A stretch of DNA of 64,000 nt from Mucilaginibacter sp. OK268 (lineage in GTDB: Bacteria; Bacteroidota; Bacteroidia; Sphingobacteriales; Sphingobacteriaceae), in contig NZ_FNJV01000001.1 in the NCBI RefSeq assembly GCF_900103125.1, positions 682,001-746,000 of the forward strand, given 5' to 3'. How positions within the stretch are numbered: the stretch's first letter is position 1; every line of letters starts with the position of its first letter. The notes below the pieces were generated by a model that saw only the letters and a list, made by a program, of their open reading frames with translations, was not told where the DNA came from and did not search any database. The translations under genes and the position numbers were made by a program. Below, in pieces: positions 41,876-50,489 of the stretch.

Positions 41876-43351
41876 TTGAAAAATAAAGATCAAAATATAG
41901 CTGTAAGGCAAAGTGTTGATGACCTGATCATACAGGCTCCAGTAGCCATCAGTTTTTTAAAAGGTAATAATCTTGTTATTGAATCGGCTAATCCCAATAT
42001 ACTGGAACTATGGGGAAAACAGGCCGATATTATTGGTCGGCCGCTTGCCCTCGCCCTCGATCCATCCAACCAGCTACCTTATGTAAAACCGGTACAGGAT
42101 GTTTATAAAAGCGGTCACATTCATTTTGGTTATGAAACTCCAATAAGGCTTAACCGTAACGGACATCATAATTTATTTTATTTTGATTTTGTTTACAAGC
42201 CGGTTAAGGATAGAACCAATAATACGGTTGGGGTGATGGTTGTGGCCACCGAAGTAACCAAACAGGTAGTAGCAAGGCAGCTTTTGGAGGATGCGGAAGA
42301 GCGCCTGCGCCTGGCCATTGAAGCCACAGGCATAGCCAATTGGGATATGGACCTGCTAAGCAATGAGGTTATCGCTTCGCCAAGGTTATCTGAAATATTT
42401 GGTTTTGATCCCGATGAAACGTTAACCTATCCGCAATTATTTGGCTCGATACACCCGGATGATAGAAATTCGGTAGACAAGGCTTTTGAAGAAGCGATGA
42501 AAAGCAGCATTTATTTGTCTGAAACCCGCATAGTTTGGACCAATGGGTCAATCCATTGGATCAGAACAACAGGTAAGGTTTTATATGATGAACATCAGAA
42601 ACCTTTGCGGATGCTGGGCACTACCATTGATATCACCAAGCGCAAGCAGGAGGAGATCATGAAAAATGATTTTATAGCCATGGCCAGCCATGAATTAAAA
42701 ACCCCGCTCACCTCGCTTAAAGCCTATACGCAGTTACTGGTATCAAAAGCTAAAAAAGCAGGCGATGATTTTTTTATAAATGCCCTTGAAAAATCAGAAA
42801 AACAGGTCAACAAAATGACCCGGCTTATTCATGGTTTCCTGGATATGTCAAAAATTGAGTCGGGTAAGCTACAGCTCAATACCCAAACCTTTGATATGAA
42901 CGAATTGGTTGCCGAAATGATAGCCGATAAAATGCTTATAGCCCCCGATCATGTTTTGTCTTTTAAAAGTGAGCAAGCTATCCAGGCTAATGCCGACAAA
43001 GAAAAGATAGGCCAGGTAATTGGTAATTTTATTAGTAATGCCGTAAAATATTCGCCTAAAGGTGGTGCTATAGCCATTACAACCCAAAAGCTTGGTGAAA
43101 ATGTGAGGGTAAGTGTAAAAGACGAGGGCATGGGTTTAAAAGCCCAGGATCAGCAAAATGTTTTTCAGCGTTTTTACCGGGTGGAGGACGAGAGCACCCG
43201 TGGATTGTCGGGCTTCGGCATTGGTCTTTATTTATCGGCCGAGATCATCAGGCTGCACCAGGGTAAAATTGCTGTAGAGAGCGAAGAGGGCAAAGGCGCC
43301 GAATTTTATTTCCTGCTGCCTTTACAGGCTGATTGGGATCAGCTTTTGTAG
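41876..43351 (+). CDS. PAS/PAC-domain sensor histidine kinase
   Basis: A 491-residue cytoplasmic sensor kinase without membrane segments. Two PAS-type domains cover about residues 12-125 (DDLIIQAPVAISFLKGNNLV) and 130-260 (VGVMVVATEVTKQVVARQLL joins them; second domain ends TTIDITKRKQEE). The HisKA dimer box is FIAMASHELKTPLTSLKAYT near residue 270 with the phospho-His in SHELKTP. The ATPase has NFISNAVKYSPKGG (N box), DEGMGL (G1) and GFGIGLYLS (G2). The start is a TTG; there is no in-frame ATG before the first PAS domain, and the overlapping ATG at 41871 reads only two codons. Confidence 0.9.
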   Translation: MKNKDQNIAVRQSVDDLIIQAPVAISFLKGNNLVIESANPNILELWGKQADIIGRPLALALDPSNQLPYVKPVQDVYKSGHIHFGYETPIRLNRNGHHNLFYFDFVYKPVKDRTNNTVGVMVVATEVTKQVVARQLLEDAEERLRLAIEATGIANWDMDLLSNEVIASPRLSEIFGFDPDETLTYPQLFGSIHPDDRNSVDKAFEEAMKSSIYLSETRIVWTNGSIHWIRTTGKVLYDEHQKPLRMLGTTIDITKRKQEEIMKNDFIAMASHELKTPLTSLKAYTQLLVSKAKKAGDDFFINALEKSEKQVNKMTRLIHGFLDMSKIESGKLQLNTQTFDMNELVAEMIADKMLIAPDHVLSFKSEQAIQANADKEKIGQVIGNFISNAVKYSPKGGAIAITTQKLGENVRVSVKDEGMGLKAQDQQNVFQRFYRVEDESTRGLSGFGIGLYLSAEIIRLHQGKIAVESEEGKGAEFYFLLPLQADWDQLL

Positions 43352-43481
43352 CAACTGATCCGTTAATTGTAACGGTTTTGTCTATAAAAATCCGAAACTC
43401 AAATATTGTTATTACTTTAGGCAGCTAACAATGCGGCCTGGCTTCACCATGCTGCTTACCTGTACATAACGGTTTTAAATC

Positions 43482-44798
43482 ATGGCATTACTAACTATAC
43501 TGATCTGTATTATCCTGCTTGTTTTACTGGTGAGCTGGGCAAAGGTTAATCCATTTATAGCTTTTCTTTTGGTATCCATTGCCGCCGGTTTGATGCTGGG
43601 CATCCCCATCAATAAGGTTACAGCATCGGTACAAAAGGGCATGGGCGATATTATGGGCCAGTTGCTTATTATCATTTGCCTGGGCGCTATGCTGGGTAAA
43701 CTGGTAGCCGTAAGTGGTGCCGCCCAAAAAATTGCCGAAGTGCTGGTGAATGCAGTTGGCCAAAAATACATACAATGGGCCCTGGTAACTGCCGGTTTTA
43801 TTATAGGTATCCCGCTGTTTTACGGTATCGGTTTTGTGCTGATGGTGCCACTGATATTTTCGGTAGTGTACAAATACAAATTACCGGCGGTATATATAGG
43901 TTTGCCCATGCTGGCGTCGCTATCGGTAACGCATGGTTTTTTACCGCCGCATCCATCACCATCGGCGTTGGTGGTATTGTTCCATGCCAACATGGCCACC
44001 ACCTTTGTTTATGGGTTGATGATAGCCATCCCCGCCATTATACTGGCCGGACCTGTATTTGCCCGTTTCCTGAAAAAGATACCCTCAGAGCCGCTGGCTA
44101 CCTTCCGGGCCGAAGAATTGCCCGAAGATAAACTACCGGGAGCCTTCAATAGTTTTTTTACCGCTCTGCTACCGGTGATGCTGTTAATGCTTACCGCGTT
44201 TTTCCCGTACCTGGGTATAAAAGATCCAGGCTTGTTAAAACTGGTAGCTTTCCTGGGCGATCCATCCATCGTGATGCTGATTGCCCTTATTGTGGCCACC
44301 TTTACTTTGGGCATAAAACAGGGCAAAACAATGAGCCAACTGGCCGTTAATTATACCGATGCCATTAAAGATATTGCTTTGATTTTGTTGATTATAGCCG
44401 GTTCGGGAGCATTTAAAGAAGTATTGACCGCCAGTGGTGTAAGCGGCCAGATAGCTGCCCAGTTACAGCAGTTTAACCTGCCGCCGCTTGTTTTAGGCTG
44501 GGTTATCGCGGCTATCATCCGTATCAGTTTGGGCTCGGCAACTGTGGCAGGTTTAACGGCCGCGGGTATTGTGGCTTCGCTGGTGGTACAAAACCATGTG
44601 AACCCCAACTTAATGGTACTATCGATAGGGGCAGGCAGCCTGGCATTTTCGCATGTGAACGATTCTGGCTTTTGGCTGTATAAAGAATATTTTAACCTGA
44701 GCATCAAGGACACCATCAAATCATGGTCGGTGATGGAATCGCTGGTTTCGGTTATTGGTTTAATAGGTGTTTTGATCATCAACCAGTTTGTCAAATAG
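43482..44798 (+). CDS. Gluconate:H+ symporter family (GntP) permease
   Basis: A 438-residue GntP-family transporter with 12 or more membrane segments. The N-terminal LLVSWAKVNPFIAFLLVSIA and later GIPLFYGIGFVLMVPLIFSV are family hallmarks. ASLSVTHGFLPPHPSPSALV near residue 145 is the substrate-site motif with PPHPSP. The C-terminal LAFSHVNDSGFWLYKEYFNL is also highly conserved. It imports gluconate or a related sugar acid with H+. No gluconate kinase is encoded beside it. Confidence 0.92.
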   Translation: MALLTILICIILLVLLVSWAKVNPFIAFLLVSIAAGLMLGIPINKVTASVQKGMGDIMGQLLIIICLGAMLGKLVAVSGAAQKIAEVLVNAVGQKYIQWALVTAGFIIGIPLFYGIGFVLMVPLIFSVVYKYKLPAVYIGLPMLASLSVTHGFLPPHPSPSALVVLFHANMATTFVYGLMIAIPAIILAGPVFARFLKKIPSEPLATFRAEELPEDKLPGAFNSFFTALLPVMLLMLTAFFPYLGIKDPGLLKLVAFLGDPSIVMLIALIVATFTLGIKQGKTMSQLAVNYTDAIKDIALILLIIAGSGAFKEVLTASGVSGQIAAQLQQFNLPPLVLGWVIAAIIRISLGSATVAGLTAAGIVASLVVQNHVNPNLMVLSIGAGSLAFSHVNDSGFWLYKEYFNLSIKDTIKSWSVMESLVSVIGLIGVLIINQFVK

Positions 44799-44812
44799 TA
44801 TATCTCATCGTC

Positions 44813-45622
44813 ATGAAAAAAAGTATCATCATCCTAAATGTCCTGGCGTTGTTATTATTGACTGCTTATAATGGTCATGCACAACAATCCACCGGTAGTT
44901 ATTATACTGCTGTTGATGGTACCAAAATATATTACGAGGTAAAAGGTGTTGGCTTCCCAGTGATATTGGTGCACGGTTTTTCTGGCACGGGTGAAGGCTG
45001 GAAAAAAGGTCAGCTTTATACCGATCTGTTAAATGCCGGTTATAAAGTGGTCATTTTAGATCTGCGGGGCAACGGCCGTTCAGACAAACCCCATACCGAT
45101 GCTGGTTACGCCAATGATGCCGAAGTCAAGGATATTATGGGATTGGCCGGCAGCCTTAAGTTTAAAAAATATGATGTGGTAGGTTATTCGCGCGGCTCTA
45201 TTATTGCTTCGCGGCTATTGGTGCTGGATAAGCAGGTACAAAAACTGGTGATGGGCGGCATGGGCGATGCCTATACCAATCCGGAATGGCCCAGGCGCAT
45301 CCACGCTTACAAAGCCCTCATGGGCGATACTACCTTTCATGACGTGGATGGCATGATCAACTACATCCACAGTAATCCCGCATTTGATGTTACAGCCCTG
45401 GCCCTACAGCAAAAATATCAACCCTCAACAAGTCCGCAGGAATTGGCCAAAGTAAAAATACCCGTTATGATCATTTGCGGTACCGACGATCATGATAACG
45501 GATCGGAAACTGCCCTTAACAAATTAATCCCCGGTTCAAAGCTTAATTATGTTCCCGGCGATCATAATAGTGCATCCAGAACTATACAGTTTTCGGCAGC
45601 TGTGCTGGCTTTTCTAAAGTAA
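44813..45622 (+). CDS. Secreted alpha/beta hydrolase
   Basis: A 269-residue alpha/beta-hydrolase with signal peptide MKKSIIILNVLALLLLTAYN. Substrate cap and triad: VILVHGFSGTGEGW (oxyanion), DVVGYSRGSIIASRLLVL with nucleophile Ser in GYSRG near residue 127, the Asp in MIICGTDDHDNG near residue 227, and the His in YVPGDHNSA near residue 250. The function could be an esterase or lactonase; it cannot be separated by sequence. It starts 15 bases after the permease stop and may be co-transcribed with it. Confidence 0.85.
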   Translation: MKKSIIILNVLALLLLTAYNGHAQQSTGSYYTAVDGTKIYYEVKGVGFPVILVHGFSGTGEGWKKGQLYTDLLNAGYKVVILDLRGNGRSDKPHTDAGYANDAEVKDIMGLAGSLKFKKYDVVGYSRGSIIASRLLVLDKQVQKLVMGGMGDAYTNPEWPRRIHAYKALMGDTTFHDVDGMINYIHSNPAFDVTALALQQKYQPSTSPQELAKVKIPVMIICGTDDHDNGSETALNKLIPGSKLNYVPGDHNSASRTIQFSAAVLAFLK

Positions 45623-45726
45623 AATGTCATCCTTAGGTTATTTAAAGGCCCTTTTTATATATACGGCTTGCTATTTGCATGAGTATGTTCAGAGATAATT
45701 TATTAACACTTATCAATACATATTTT

Positions 45727-46044
45727 ATGAAAAAGCTAATGATATATGCCTGTCTGTTTGTAGCGTTTCTGCTAACGCTGACAGTTAATGCGCAGGCGCA
45801 AACTAAAAAGAAAATGAGCAAACAGGCTAAAGGTGCCATCATCGGCGGTGCCGGCGGTGCCGTAGCGGGTGGACTTATAGGCCATAATGTTGGGGGAGCC
45901 CTAATTGGTGGTGCCATCGGGGCCGGCGGCGGTTATATTATAGGTAACGAACAACGCCGTGCTGATGAGAAAAAACGCCGTGCCGCATGGCGCAGGGCGC
46001 ATCCAAAACATCACCACCACTATACCCAAACCACAACACACTAA
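45727..46044 (+). CDS. Glycine-zipper (YMGG-like) secreted protein
   Basis: A 105-residue exported protein: MKKLMIYACLFVAFLLTLTV is the signal peptide. A glycine-zipper region (KGAIIGGAGGAVAGGLIGHN, GGALIGGAIGAGGGYIIGN) follows, and the tail is basic and His-rich (RRAHPKHHHHYTQTTTH). Glycine-zipper proteins are envelope associated and may insert into membranes. A strong terminator follows at 46060. Function unknown. Confidence 0.75.
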   Translation: MKKLMIYACLFVAFLLTLTVNAQAQTKKKMSKQAKGAIIGGAGGAVAGGLIGHNVGGALIGGAIGAGGGYIIGNEQRRADEKKRRAAWRRAHPKHHHHYTQTTTH

Positions 46045-46059
46045 ATGTTAATTATAGTT

Positions 46060-46095
46060 AAAAAGCCCGCGGTTTATTTAAATCGCGGGCTTTTT
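46060..46095 (+). terminator. Rho-independent terminator
   Basis: AAAAAGCCCGCG at 46060-46071 and CGCGGGCTTTTT at 46084-46095 form 12-bp arms with a T-run. It ends the glycine-zipper transcript. Confidence 0.9.
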
Positions 46096-46281
46096 ATGTT
46101 ATTTTAAGGGCAATTGTTATTTCGGGCATGCCAGTTCCGTATTATAAAACAGCAACCGCTGTGCGGATAATTTGAGATTTTATAGCCGAAATGAAAATTT
46201 AAACCCCGTTTTGAGCGTTAGAGCGTTAATATAACAGGCATTTTACAAAACAGTAACATTCAGTATTTGGTTTAATATATA

Positions 46282-47505
46282 ATGGTTAAAGCGTTTTCGG
46301 CATTACTTTTTTGTTTGTTTCCTTTTGTTGCAATGGCCCAAAGCACGGCTACCGTTACCGACACCGCTAAAGTTCCTGTTGATACAGTTGTTCAGAAAGA
46401 TCTTATTGACATTGCCAGATCCTTGTTTAAAATAAAACCGCGGAAGATAACTGCATTAGAGAAAAAGAAGGTTTACTTCTCCATTTTACCTATTTCTTCG
46501 TCGGATGGCCGGAGTGGTGGTAAAGCCCTTTTTACATCAACATCATTAGCAGTATACCTTGGTGATCCTGCAACAACCAACCTGTCCAGTTTTATATTTA
46601 CCCCTTATTTTAACTTTAAAGGGAGGTATGGCCTGCCCATCAGGTCAAATATCTGGCTCAACAACAATCAGTGGAATATAGTTGGCGATACCCGTGTATT
46701 GGTATATCCGCAATATACCTGGGGTCTGGGAGGCAAACAACCCGAAGGTAACCGGTTTTTAGTGAATTACAATTACGGGCGTTTTTATCAAACTGTAATG
46801 AAAAGAATAAAGCCTTACTTTTATGCAGGCTTAGGCTATGACCTGGATTATTACCAGGATATTGATAGCGACGGAGATGTTAACCTGCAAAGTTTTACAG
46901 GCTATAAATATGGCACCACCAAAGATCAGAACGTTTTTTCATCGGGAGTAACTTTCAATTTACTATACGATACCCGCAAAAACTCTATAAATCCCTTGCC
47001 AGGCGCCTATGCTAATATAATTTACCGCGTAAATTCAAAAATGCTGGGGAGTAATACCAACTGGAGCTCTTTGTATATTGACTTGCGCAAGTATATATCC
47101 TTAACCAACTCAGGCCCTAAAAATGTACTGGCGTTCTGGTCTTATTTCTGGACATCACTTACGCCGGGCACCCCATATTTAAACCTGCCCAGCCTGGGTT
47201 GGGAACCTTACCAGCGGTCGGGCAGAGGCTTTGTGCAAAACAGATATCGGGGCGACAGGCTGGCATATTTTGAAACCGAGTACCGGCGCGATATTACCCG
47301 CAACGGTTTGTTGGGCTTTGTTTTGTTTGCCAATGTAAACTCGGTTACCGAGCCCAATACCCATGATTTTGTTTACTGGCATCCCGCAGGTGGTACGGGC
47401 CTGCGTATCAAATTCAATAAAAAATCAGGAACCAATATTGCTATAGATTACGGTGTGAGCAAAAACTTCTCATCGATAAACCTTAACCTGGGGGAAACGT
47501 TTTAG
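46282..47505 (+). CDS. BamA/TamA-family outer-membrane beta-barrel protein
   Basis: A 407-residue outer-membrane protein with signal peptide MVKAFSALLFCLFPFVAMAQ. The N-terminal part VYFSILPISSSDGRSGGKAL, then long antiparallel strands (LIPQ-type alternation) such as NRFLVNYNYGRFYQTVMKRI and FFGTNIAIDYGVSKNF, fit the surface-antigen (BamA/TamA) barrel, and the C-terminus ends in LNLNLGETF with the terminal Phe recognised by BAM. No POTRA repeats are visible, so it is not the essential BamA. Function unknown; secretion or insertion is a guess. Confidence 0.72.
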   Translation: MVKAFSALLFCLFPFVAMAQSTATVTDTAKVPVDTVVQKDLIDIARSLFKIKPRKITALEKKKVYFSILPISSSDGRSGGKALFTSTSLAVYLGDPATTNLSSFIFTPYFNFKGRYGLPIRSNIWLNNNQWNIVGDTRVLVYPQYTWGLGGKQPEGNRFLVNYNYGRFYQTVMKRIKPYFYAGLGYDLDYYQDIDSDGDVNLQSFTGYKYGTTKDQNVFSSGVTFNLLYDTRKNSINPLPGAYANIIYRVNSKMLGSNTNWSSLYIDLRKYISLTNSGPKNVLAFWSYFWTSLTPGTPYLNLPSLGWEPYQRSGRGFVQNRYRGDRLAYFETEYRRDITRNGLLGFVLFANVNSVTEPNTHDFVYWHPAGGTGLRIKFNKKSGTNIAIDYGVSKNFSSINLNLGETF

Positions 47506-47746
47506 GGTAATAGGATAGAATCTTCAATAGGATAAAAAACCCCGCAATGACGCGTTTTTATAACAAGACATTATCTCTTTTTCCTAAAATGACAAAATAA
47601 GGATACGGGTTTTGAAATTTAAATTTTATTTTCGCTGTATGTTTTTATCCGGCCATTCGTAGTAAAAGATCCTTCTGTACCTAGCCGGTAATATCCTGTA
47701 TTTATTCTGTTTACCCTGGTCAAACTGACCATCTGCCAAAAATCAT
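47506..47746. other. Intergenic stretch with a half family-1 repeat
   Basis: Contains CCCGCAATGACGCG near 47541-47555, the right arm of a family-1 repeat. The rest is unique A/T-rich DNA that should include the promoter of the Bcr/CflA gene; I could not place it. Confidence 0.45.
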
Positions 47747-48973
47747 ATGACAAAAAAACGTTACGTATTACTGATACTTATTCTGGGTTCATTAACCGCA
47801 TTGGGCCCGTTTTCTATAGATATGTACCTGCCTGGCTTTACAGCCATCGCCAAATATTTACATACCACTACCGATAAAGTGGCGCTGTCCCTGTCGAGCT
47901 ATTTTATAGGTATATCTGTAGGGCAATTGCTGTATGGTCCTTTGCTGGACAGGTATGGTCGTAAACGGCCTTTATATTTTGGATTGGGCCTTTATATCGT
48001 TGCCTCCATCGGCTGTTTCTTTTCCAATTCATTGGAGATGCTGATCGCGATGCGATTTTTCCAGGCGATAGGCAGTTGCGCGGCTACTGTGGCGGCTATG
48101 GCCATGGTGCGTGATCTTTTCCCGGTTGAAGAGAACGCTAAAGTATTTTCGTTGCTGATACTGGTGCTGGGCGCTTCGCCCATGCTGGCGCCAACTATTG
48201 GCAGTTATATTACCGCGGCGTTTGAATGGCAGGTGATATTTTTAATATTAACCATTATTGCGGTGCTAATATTGTTGGCCGTTATATTTTTACTGCCCGA
48301 AAGCTACCAGCCCGATCCTTCGTACTCTTTAAAACCCGGACCTATCATTGGCAACTTTTTGCAGGTACTAAAAAATAAGCAATTTTTAACTTATTCACTT
48401 TGCGGCGCATTCGCGTTCGCGGGTTTGTTTGCTTATGTATCTTCGTCGCCCATTGTATTTATTGATGTGTTTAAAGTGAGTCAGAAAAGTTTCGGGTGGG
48501 TCTTCGCCGGCCTTTCTGTTGGGTTCATCGGCTCGAGCCAGGTGAACAGTATCCTGATGAAAAGGTACAAAAGCGAGCAGCTGGTCAACGCCTCGCTGAT
48601 CTGGATGGTGTTTATTTCGGCGGTGTTTTTAATAGGGTCGTTTAATAACTGGTTTGATATTGGCGGCACCATTGCCATGATATTTGGCGTATTGTGCGGT
48701 GTGGGTATCAGTTACCCTAACACAGCGGCTTTATCGCTGGCGCCATTCACCAAAAACGCGGGATCAGCATCGGCACTTTTGGGTGCATTTCAAATGGGGA
48801 TAGGTTCGCTGGCATCGGTAGGTATTACCCTGATCAAAAGTCACAGTCCCTTGCCTATGGCAGGAGTTATGGCGACATCAGCTGTGGTGGCGCTGCTCAC
48901 TTTATTAATAGGCAAGCGGTTTATTAAGCATAAAGTTGAGGCATCGGCGGATGCGGGTGTGATAGCGCATTAA
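47747..48973 (+). CDS. Bcr/CflA-family multidrug efflux MFS transporter
   Basis: A 408-residue 12-TM major-facilitator protein. Family motif A is GQLLYGPLLDRYGRKRPLYF near residue 64, and the N-terminal TM1 SLTALGPFSIDMYLPGFTAI is the Bcr/CflA signature. The second half repeats the fold (FAFAGLFAYVSSSPIVFIDV; GVGISYPNTAALSLAPF). It is likely a proton-driven exporter of drugs or metabolites. No regulator is adjacent. Confidence 0.92.
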   Translation: MTKKRYVLLILILGSLTALGPFSIDMYLPGFTAIAKYLHTTTDKVALSLSSYFIGISVGQLLYGPLLDRYGRKRPLYFGLGLYIVASIGCFFSNSLEMLIAMRFFQAIGSCAATVAAMAMVRDLFPVEENAKVFSLLILVLGASPMLAPTIGSYITAAFEWQVIFLILTIIAVLILLAVIFLLPESYQPDPSYSLKPGPIIGNFLQVLKNKQFLTYSLCGAFAFAGLFAYVSSSPIVFIDVFKVSQKSFGWVFAGLSVGFIGSSQVNSILMKRYKSEQLVNASLIWMVFISAVFLIGSFNNWFDIGGTIAMIFGVLCGVGISYPNTAALSLAPFTKNAGSASALLGAFQMGIGSLASVGITLIKSHSPLPMAGVMATSAVVALLTLLIGKRFIKHKVEASADAGVIAH

Positions 48974-48990
48974 GGACCGTTTTATCCAAC

Positions 48991-49084
48991 ACGTCATTGC
49001 TGTAAGGAACGACGAAGCAATCTCGTAACTATTCTTATCTGTGAGAACGTGAAGAGATTGCCACGCTATCGCTCGCAATGACAT
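48991..49084. repeat. Palindromic intergenic repeat, family 1
   Basis: ACGTCATTGCTGTAAGGAAC at the left, inverted CGCTCGCAATGACAT at the right, with GAACGTGAAGAGATTGCCAC inside. Slightly degenerate relative to 12443 and 56258. Confidence 0.78.
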
Positions 49085-49095
49085 ATTGGGTATAA

Positions 49096-49382
49096 GACTT
49101 GCGCTAAAACGAGGATTTTTTGGACAAAAGATAAAAGACTTAAGGACTATTGGACCCACTTGCGCACTTCAAAACCCGACGAACAAGCACAAGTCATCAA
49201 CCCACTAACAGCCGCACAAGACTTGCGCTAAAAAAAGTGCTGACTTGTGACTTCAAAACCCGACGAACAAGCACAAGTCATCAACCCACCAACAGCCGCA
49301 CAAGACTTGCGCTAAAAAGGGTATCGGCCATATTTTGAAGGCTATTTCAGAACCCTCTCCTTTGGAGAGGGCAGGGTGAGGT
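49096..49382. repeat. 84-bp-period direct repeat
   Basis: A ~70-base unit starting ACTTCAAAACCCGACGAACA occurs at 49166 and again at 49250, with one base different (ACCCACTAAC / ACCCACCAAC). The end word AGACTTGCGCTAAAA also appears alone near 49096-49110. The period of 84 bases is a multiple of three, so a short frame (49150-49338) reads through both as repeated peptide, but no gene is recognised. A CTCTCC/GGAGAG hairpin near 49354-49382 ends the block. Confidence 0.6.
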
Positions 49383-49383
49383 C

Positions 49384-50067
49384 CTACCCCAATACCTCGT
49401 CAATAATGCCAAACTCTTTGGCTTCGCTGGCTATCATCCAGTAATCACGATCAGATACATCATAAACCTTTTGGTAAGGCTGGCCGCTGTGTTGGGCGAT
49501 GATCTCATACAATTCCTGTTTCATTTTTTTGATCTGGACGGAGGCTATTTCGATGTCTGATGCCATGCCCTGCGCCCCGCCCGATGGCTGGTGCAACATG
49601 ATGCGGGAGTGTTTGAGTGCGGCACGCTTACCGGCAGCACCGGCACATAACAATACCGATCCCATGGAGAGGGCCATGCCGGTACAAATGGTAGCTACGT
49701 CGGGTCCTATAAAATGCATGGTATCATAAATACCCAAACCGGCATAAACCGATCCGCCCGGCGAGTTGATATACATCTGTATATCATTTTTGGTATCGGT
49801 TGACTGCAGAAAGAGCAGCTGGGCCTGGATGATGTTGGCCACATGGTCGTCAACGGCTTCGCCCAGGAAGATGATCCTGTCCATCATCAAGCGCGAAAAT
49901 ACGTCCATCTGGGCTACGCGCATTTCGCGTTCTTCGGTAATGTAGGGTGTCATGGCTGTGGGAAGGGCGCTTTTTTCAACCTTCGAAATAAAACTATCTA
50001 CCCGGGTACCGGCAATAGCATGGTGCATGACCGCATATTTGCGGAATTCCTGTTTATCGATATTCAT
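49384..50067 (-). CDS. clpP: ClpP-family ATP-dependent protease subunit
   Basis: A 227-residue ClpP. Starting at 50067 removes a repeat-containing upstream extension. The catalytic triad is intact: Ser134 in TGMALSMGSVLL, His159 in SRIMLHQPSGG, and Asp208 in DRDYWM. The Asp-Arg oligomerisation sensor (D206-R207) is also present. The handle and axial loop regions (INSPGGSVYAGLGIYDTM) are normal. It is not beside tig or clpX, the usual partners, so it may be a second or accessory ClpP (inference). Small differences from the consensus are Leu at GMALSMG and Ser in HQPSGG. Confidence 0.9.
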   Translation of the reverse strand: MNIDKQEFRKYAVMHHAIAGTRVDSFISKVEKSALPTAMTPYITEEREMRVAQMDVFSRLMMDRIIFLGEAVDDHVANIIQAQLLFLQSTDTKNDIQMYINSPGGSVYAGLGIYDTMHFIGPDVATICTGMALSMGSVLLCAGAAGKRAALKHSRIMLHQPSGGAQGMASDIEIASVQIKKMKQELYEIIAQHSGQPYQKVYDVSDRDYWMIASEAKEFGIIDEVLG

Positions 50068-50093
50068 AATTTTTTGTGTTTTTTTAGAGGGGA

Positions 50094-50224
50094 GGCAAGA
50101 ATCAAGAGTCAAGAATCAAGACAAAAATGGGGAACCTAATTTTTGTTTAATATGCTGACTTTCAGGATGTTTTAAATTGTGATTATTTTTTGTCTTAACT
50201 CTTGATTCTTGGCTCTTGATTCTT
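50094..50224. repeat. Inverted word repeat (AAGAATCAAGAGTCAAGAAT)
   Basis: AAGAATCAAGAGTCAAGAAT near 50097-50116 faces TTAACTCTTGATTCTTGGCT near 50194-50213 in inverse orientation. It lies between the sigma/partner unit and clpP. Confidence 0.7.
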
Positions 50225-50489
50225 ATCTAAATAGGCGTGCTATTTTTTGCCTGAAACTCAGATGTTCGGGCTGGTTAAATAATTGCTGATGAACGGCTTC
50301 TATCTCGGCCTTTACCTGCTTGCGGCCATATTGTTGCACCAGGGTATATACCTGCTGTTGTTGTGAAACACGGGTTTGTAACTCCTGATCAAGCAAGGTC
50401 TTGGCCTCGAATAACAGCGCGTTAGCTGGGTTTGCTCTTTTAAGCAGATAGGCTTCGGTTTGTGCTATATTATTCAAGGAAGTCCTCAT
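50223..50489 (-). CDS. Small cytoplasmic partner of the sigma factor (putative anti-sigma-like)
   Basis: An 88-residue, helical, charged protein with no membrane segment: QTEAYLLKRANPANALLFEA, then DQELQTRVSQQQQVYTLVQQ and EHLSFRQKIARLFR. It is encoded immediately after the sigma factor with a 20-base overlap. The location and N-terminal 'EAYLL..L....LLFEA' helix recall the cytoplasmic anti-sigma part of Bacteroidota anti-sigma factors, but no TM helix follows. A role in holding or tuning the sigma factor is an inference. Confidence 0.55.
   Translation of the reverse strand: MRTSLNNIAQTEAYLLKRANPANALLFEAKTLLDQELQTRVSQQQQVYTLVQQYGRKQVKAEIEAVHQQLFNQPEHLSFRQKIARLFR

Noticed and set aside
49166..49319. 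CRISPR-like array
   Set aside because: Only two full units, period 84 with a 14-base gap, no cas genes, units not palindromic.
49150..49338. ORF reading through the 84-bp repeat as a repeat peptide
   Set aside because: Its sequence is just the translation of the DNA repeat, with no start context or family likeness; treated as repeat, not gene.
49384..50067. Loss of the catalytic Asp in ClpP
   Set aside because: First looked like Val at the acid position, but aligning with E. coli shows the catalytic Asp is Asp208 in DRDYW, which is present.
50068..50112. N-terminal extension of ClpP
   Set aside because: Overlaps the word repeat; ClpP-like sequence begins at MNIDKQEFRK.
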